DNA from: Craterilacuibacter sinensis
GTDB taxonomy: Bacteria; Pseudomonadota; Gammaproteobacteria; Burkholderiales; Chromobacteriaceae
NCBI RefSeq assembly: GCF_009831765.1
Contig: NZ_WSSB01000007.1
Coordinates: 1 to 64,000 of the forward strand
Reading direction: 5' to 3'
DNA length: 64,000 bases
Position numbers and translations under genes: made by a program. Every line of letters begins with the position of its first letter. Positions within the stretch are counted from its first letter, which is position 1. The notes beneath the pieces were generated by a model. The model saw only the letters and a program-made list of their open reading frames with translations, ran no database searches and had not been told where the DNA came from. Positions 63,264-64,000 of the stretch are shown one piece after another.

Positions 63264-63305
63264 GTAAAACCCCGGGGCATCATCAGCAGGACGCGACCGG
63301 GGTTT
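63264..63305 (-). terminator. terminator hairpin between the acyl-CoA synthetase gene and pilU
   Basis: AAACCCCGG and CCGGGGTTT pair around a 21-nt loop, with TTTT on the minus strand after the stem. It probably ends the synthetase transcript. Confidence 0.7.
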
Positions 63306-63329
63306 GAGGTGGTTTGGCTTTGTGTCAGT

Positions 63330-64000
63330 TTAGGCTGTTTTGCCGGTCTGTTCATCGCGCAGGGCGCGGCGCAGTATTTTTCCGACGTTAGTCTTGGGTA
63401 GTTCGTCGCGGAATTCGACAGACTTGGGCACCTTGTAGCCGGTCAGATTCTGGCGGCAGTGCTCAAGCACGGCATCAGCAGTCAGTGTCGGGTCTTTGCG
63501 TACCACGAAGACTTTAACGACCTCGCCCGAGCGCTCATCGGGAATGCCGATGCAGGCAACTTCCAATACGCCAGGGTGCAGCGCCACCACATCTTCAATT
63601 TCGTTCGGGTAAACATTAAAGCCGGACACCAGTATCATGTCTTTTTTACGGTCTACCAGTTTGACGAAGCCGTCGGGGGTGATGATGGCCATATCGCCGG
63701 TGGCGAGGAAGCCATCCTTGTCGATCACCTTGGCTGTTTCATCGGGACGCTGCCAGTAGCCTTTCATGACTTGCGGACCTTTGATGCACAGCTCGCCAGC
63801 CTCGCCCTGGGCGACTTCTTTGCCGTCCATATCACGGATCTGGATGTCGGTAGATGGTACGGGCAGACCAATGGTACCGTTATAGTCTTTCAGGTTCAGC
63901 GGGTTCATGCAGGCGGCCGGACTGGTTTCGGTCAGGCCGTAGGCTTCTACCAGGGTGACCCCGGTCGTTTGCTTCCAGCGCTCGGCAACCGCGCGCTGCA
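63330..64000 (-). CDS. fadD: long-chain acyl-CoA synthetase, 3' part (cut by window edge)
   Basis: The C-terminal 223 residues of an AMP-forming ligase; the gene continues beyond 64000. Visible motifs are YGLTETSP (ATP/AMP binding, near the edge), [20 protein letters not shown] and [12 protein letters not shown], with the acceptor Lys near the C-terminus ([12 protein letters not shown]). It activates fatty acids to acyl-CoA. The N-terminal Met at 63908 is internal, not the start. Confidence 0.92.
   Translation of the reverse strand, partial: QRAVAERWKQTTGVTLVEAYGLTETSPAACMNPLNLKDYNGTIGLPVPSTDIQIRDMDGKEVAQGEAGELCIKGPQVMKGYWQRPDETAKVIDKDGFLATGDMAIITPDGFVKLVDRKKDMILVSGFNVYPNEIEDVVALHPGVLEVACIGIPDERSGEVVKVFVVRKDPTLTADAVLEHCRQNLTGYKVPKSVEFRDELPKTNVGKILRRALRDEQTGKTA

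Overview
The window is 64 kb of a GC-rich proteobacterial chromosome. The gene content (pilU, a full urtABCDE/urease cluster, PuuD-type uricase, many LysR regulators, NMT1-motif RNAs) suggests a betaproteobacterium, probably Neisseriales; this is inference from gene families, not a phylogenetic result. I saw no rRNA, tRNA or CRISPR array.

Positions 1-10,000: a DsbA-like oxidoreductase with a hexanucleotide repeat in its 3' end, a divergent MBL-fold protein/LysR pair, a ferritin-like protein, and a nitric-oxide detoxification module. The module is norR facing norVW, with NorR boxes, an IHF site and a sigma-54 promoter between them, followed by a DUF1971 gene, a decayed partial copy of it, and a small methyltransferase. 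Gene debris (an EAL-domain tail, strong hairpins) separates this from the next block.

Positions 10,000-41,000: a nitrogen-scavenging block. It starts with two divergent transcripts (a 2OG-Fe(II) oxygenase; an NMT1-type binding protein plus a CMP/dCMP-fold deaminase). Each appears to start from its own sigma-54 promoter exactly at a xanthine (NMT1-motif) riboswitch. Then follow the urea ABC transporter urtABCDE, urease ureDABCEFG and ureJ, a second NMT1-type ABC transporter, a Tsx-like outer-membrane channel, xanthine dehydrogenase xdhCBA, uraH, a LysR regulator, uraD, and puuD-puuE-alc-allA. Together these encode xanthine -> urate -> allantoin -> allantoate -> ureidoglycolate -> glyoxylate + urea -> ammonia. 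Two further sigma-54-like promoters (before the second transporter and before uraH) fit nitrogen control. Fragments of IS66 and IS1595 elements and one IS5-family element lie at the joints.

Positions 41,000-64,000: a chagasin-like lipoprotein gene with a premature stop, a repeated-domain lipoprotein, a LysR regulator facing a cytochrome b561-YceI-YceI-DODA dioxygenase operon, a PAS-containing chemoreceptor, and a binding-protein lipoprotein co-encoded with a PAS-GGDEF-EAL protein. Next is a compact seven-gene operon: a TVP38-flavoprotein fusion, ynjB, ynjC, ynjD, a CDP-alcohol phosphatidyltransferase, DUF3047, and a SelD-associated-type flavoprotein. The end carries marC, an arsC/YffB-like gene, pilU and the 3' part of an acyl-CoA synthetase gene cut by the window edge.

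The most interesting items are the divergent riboswitch pair with its unassigned 2OG oxygenase, the binding protein/c-di-GMP protein pair, and the ynj-type membrane/redox operon of unknown function.
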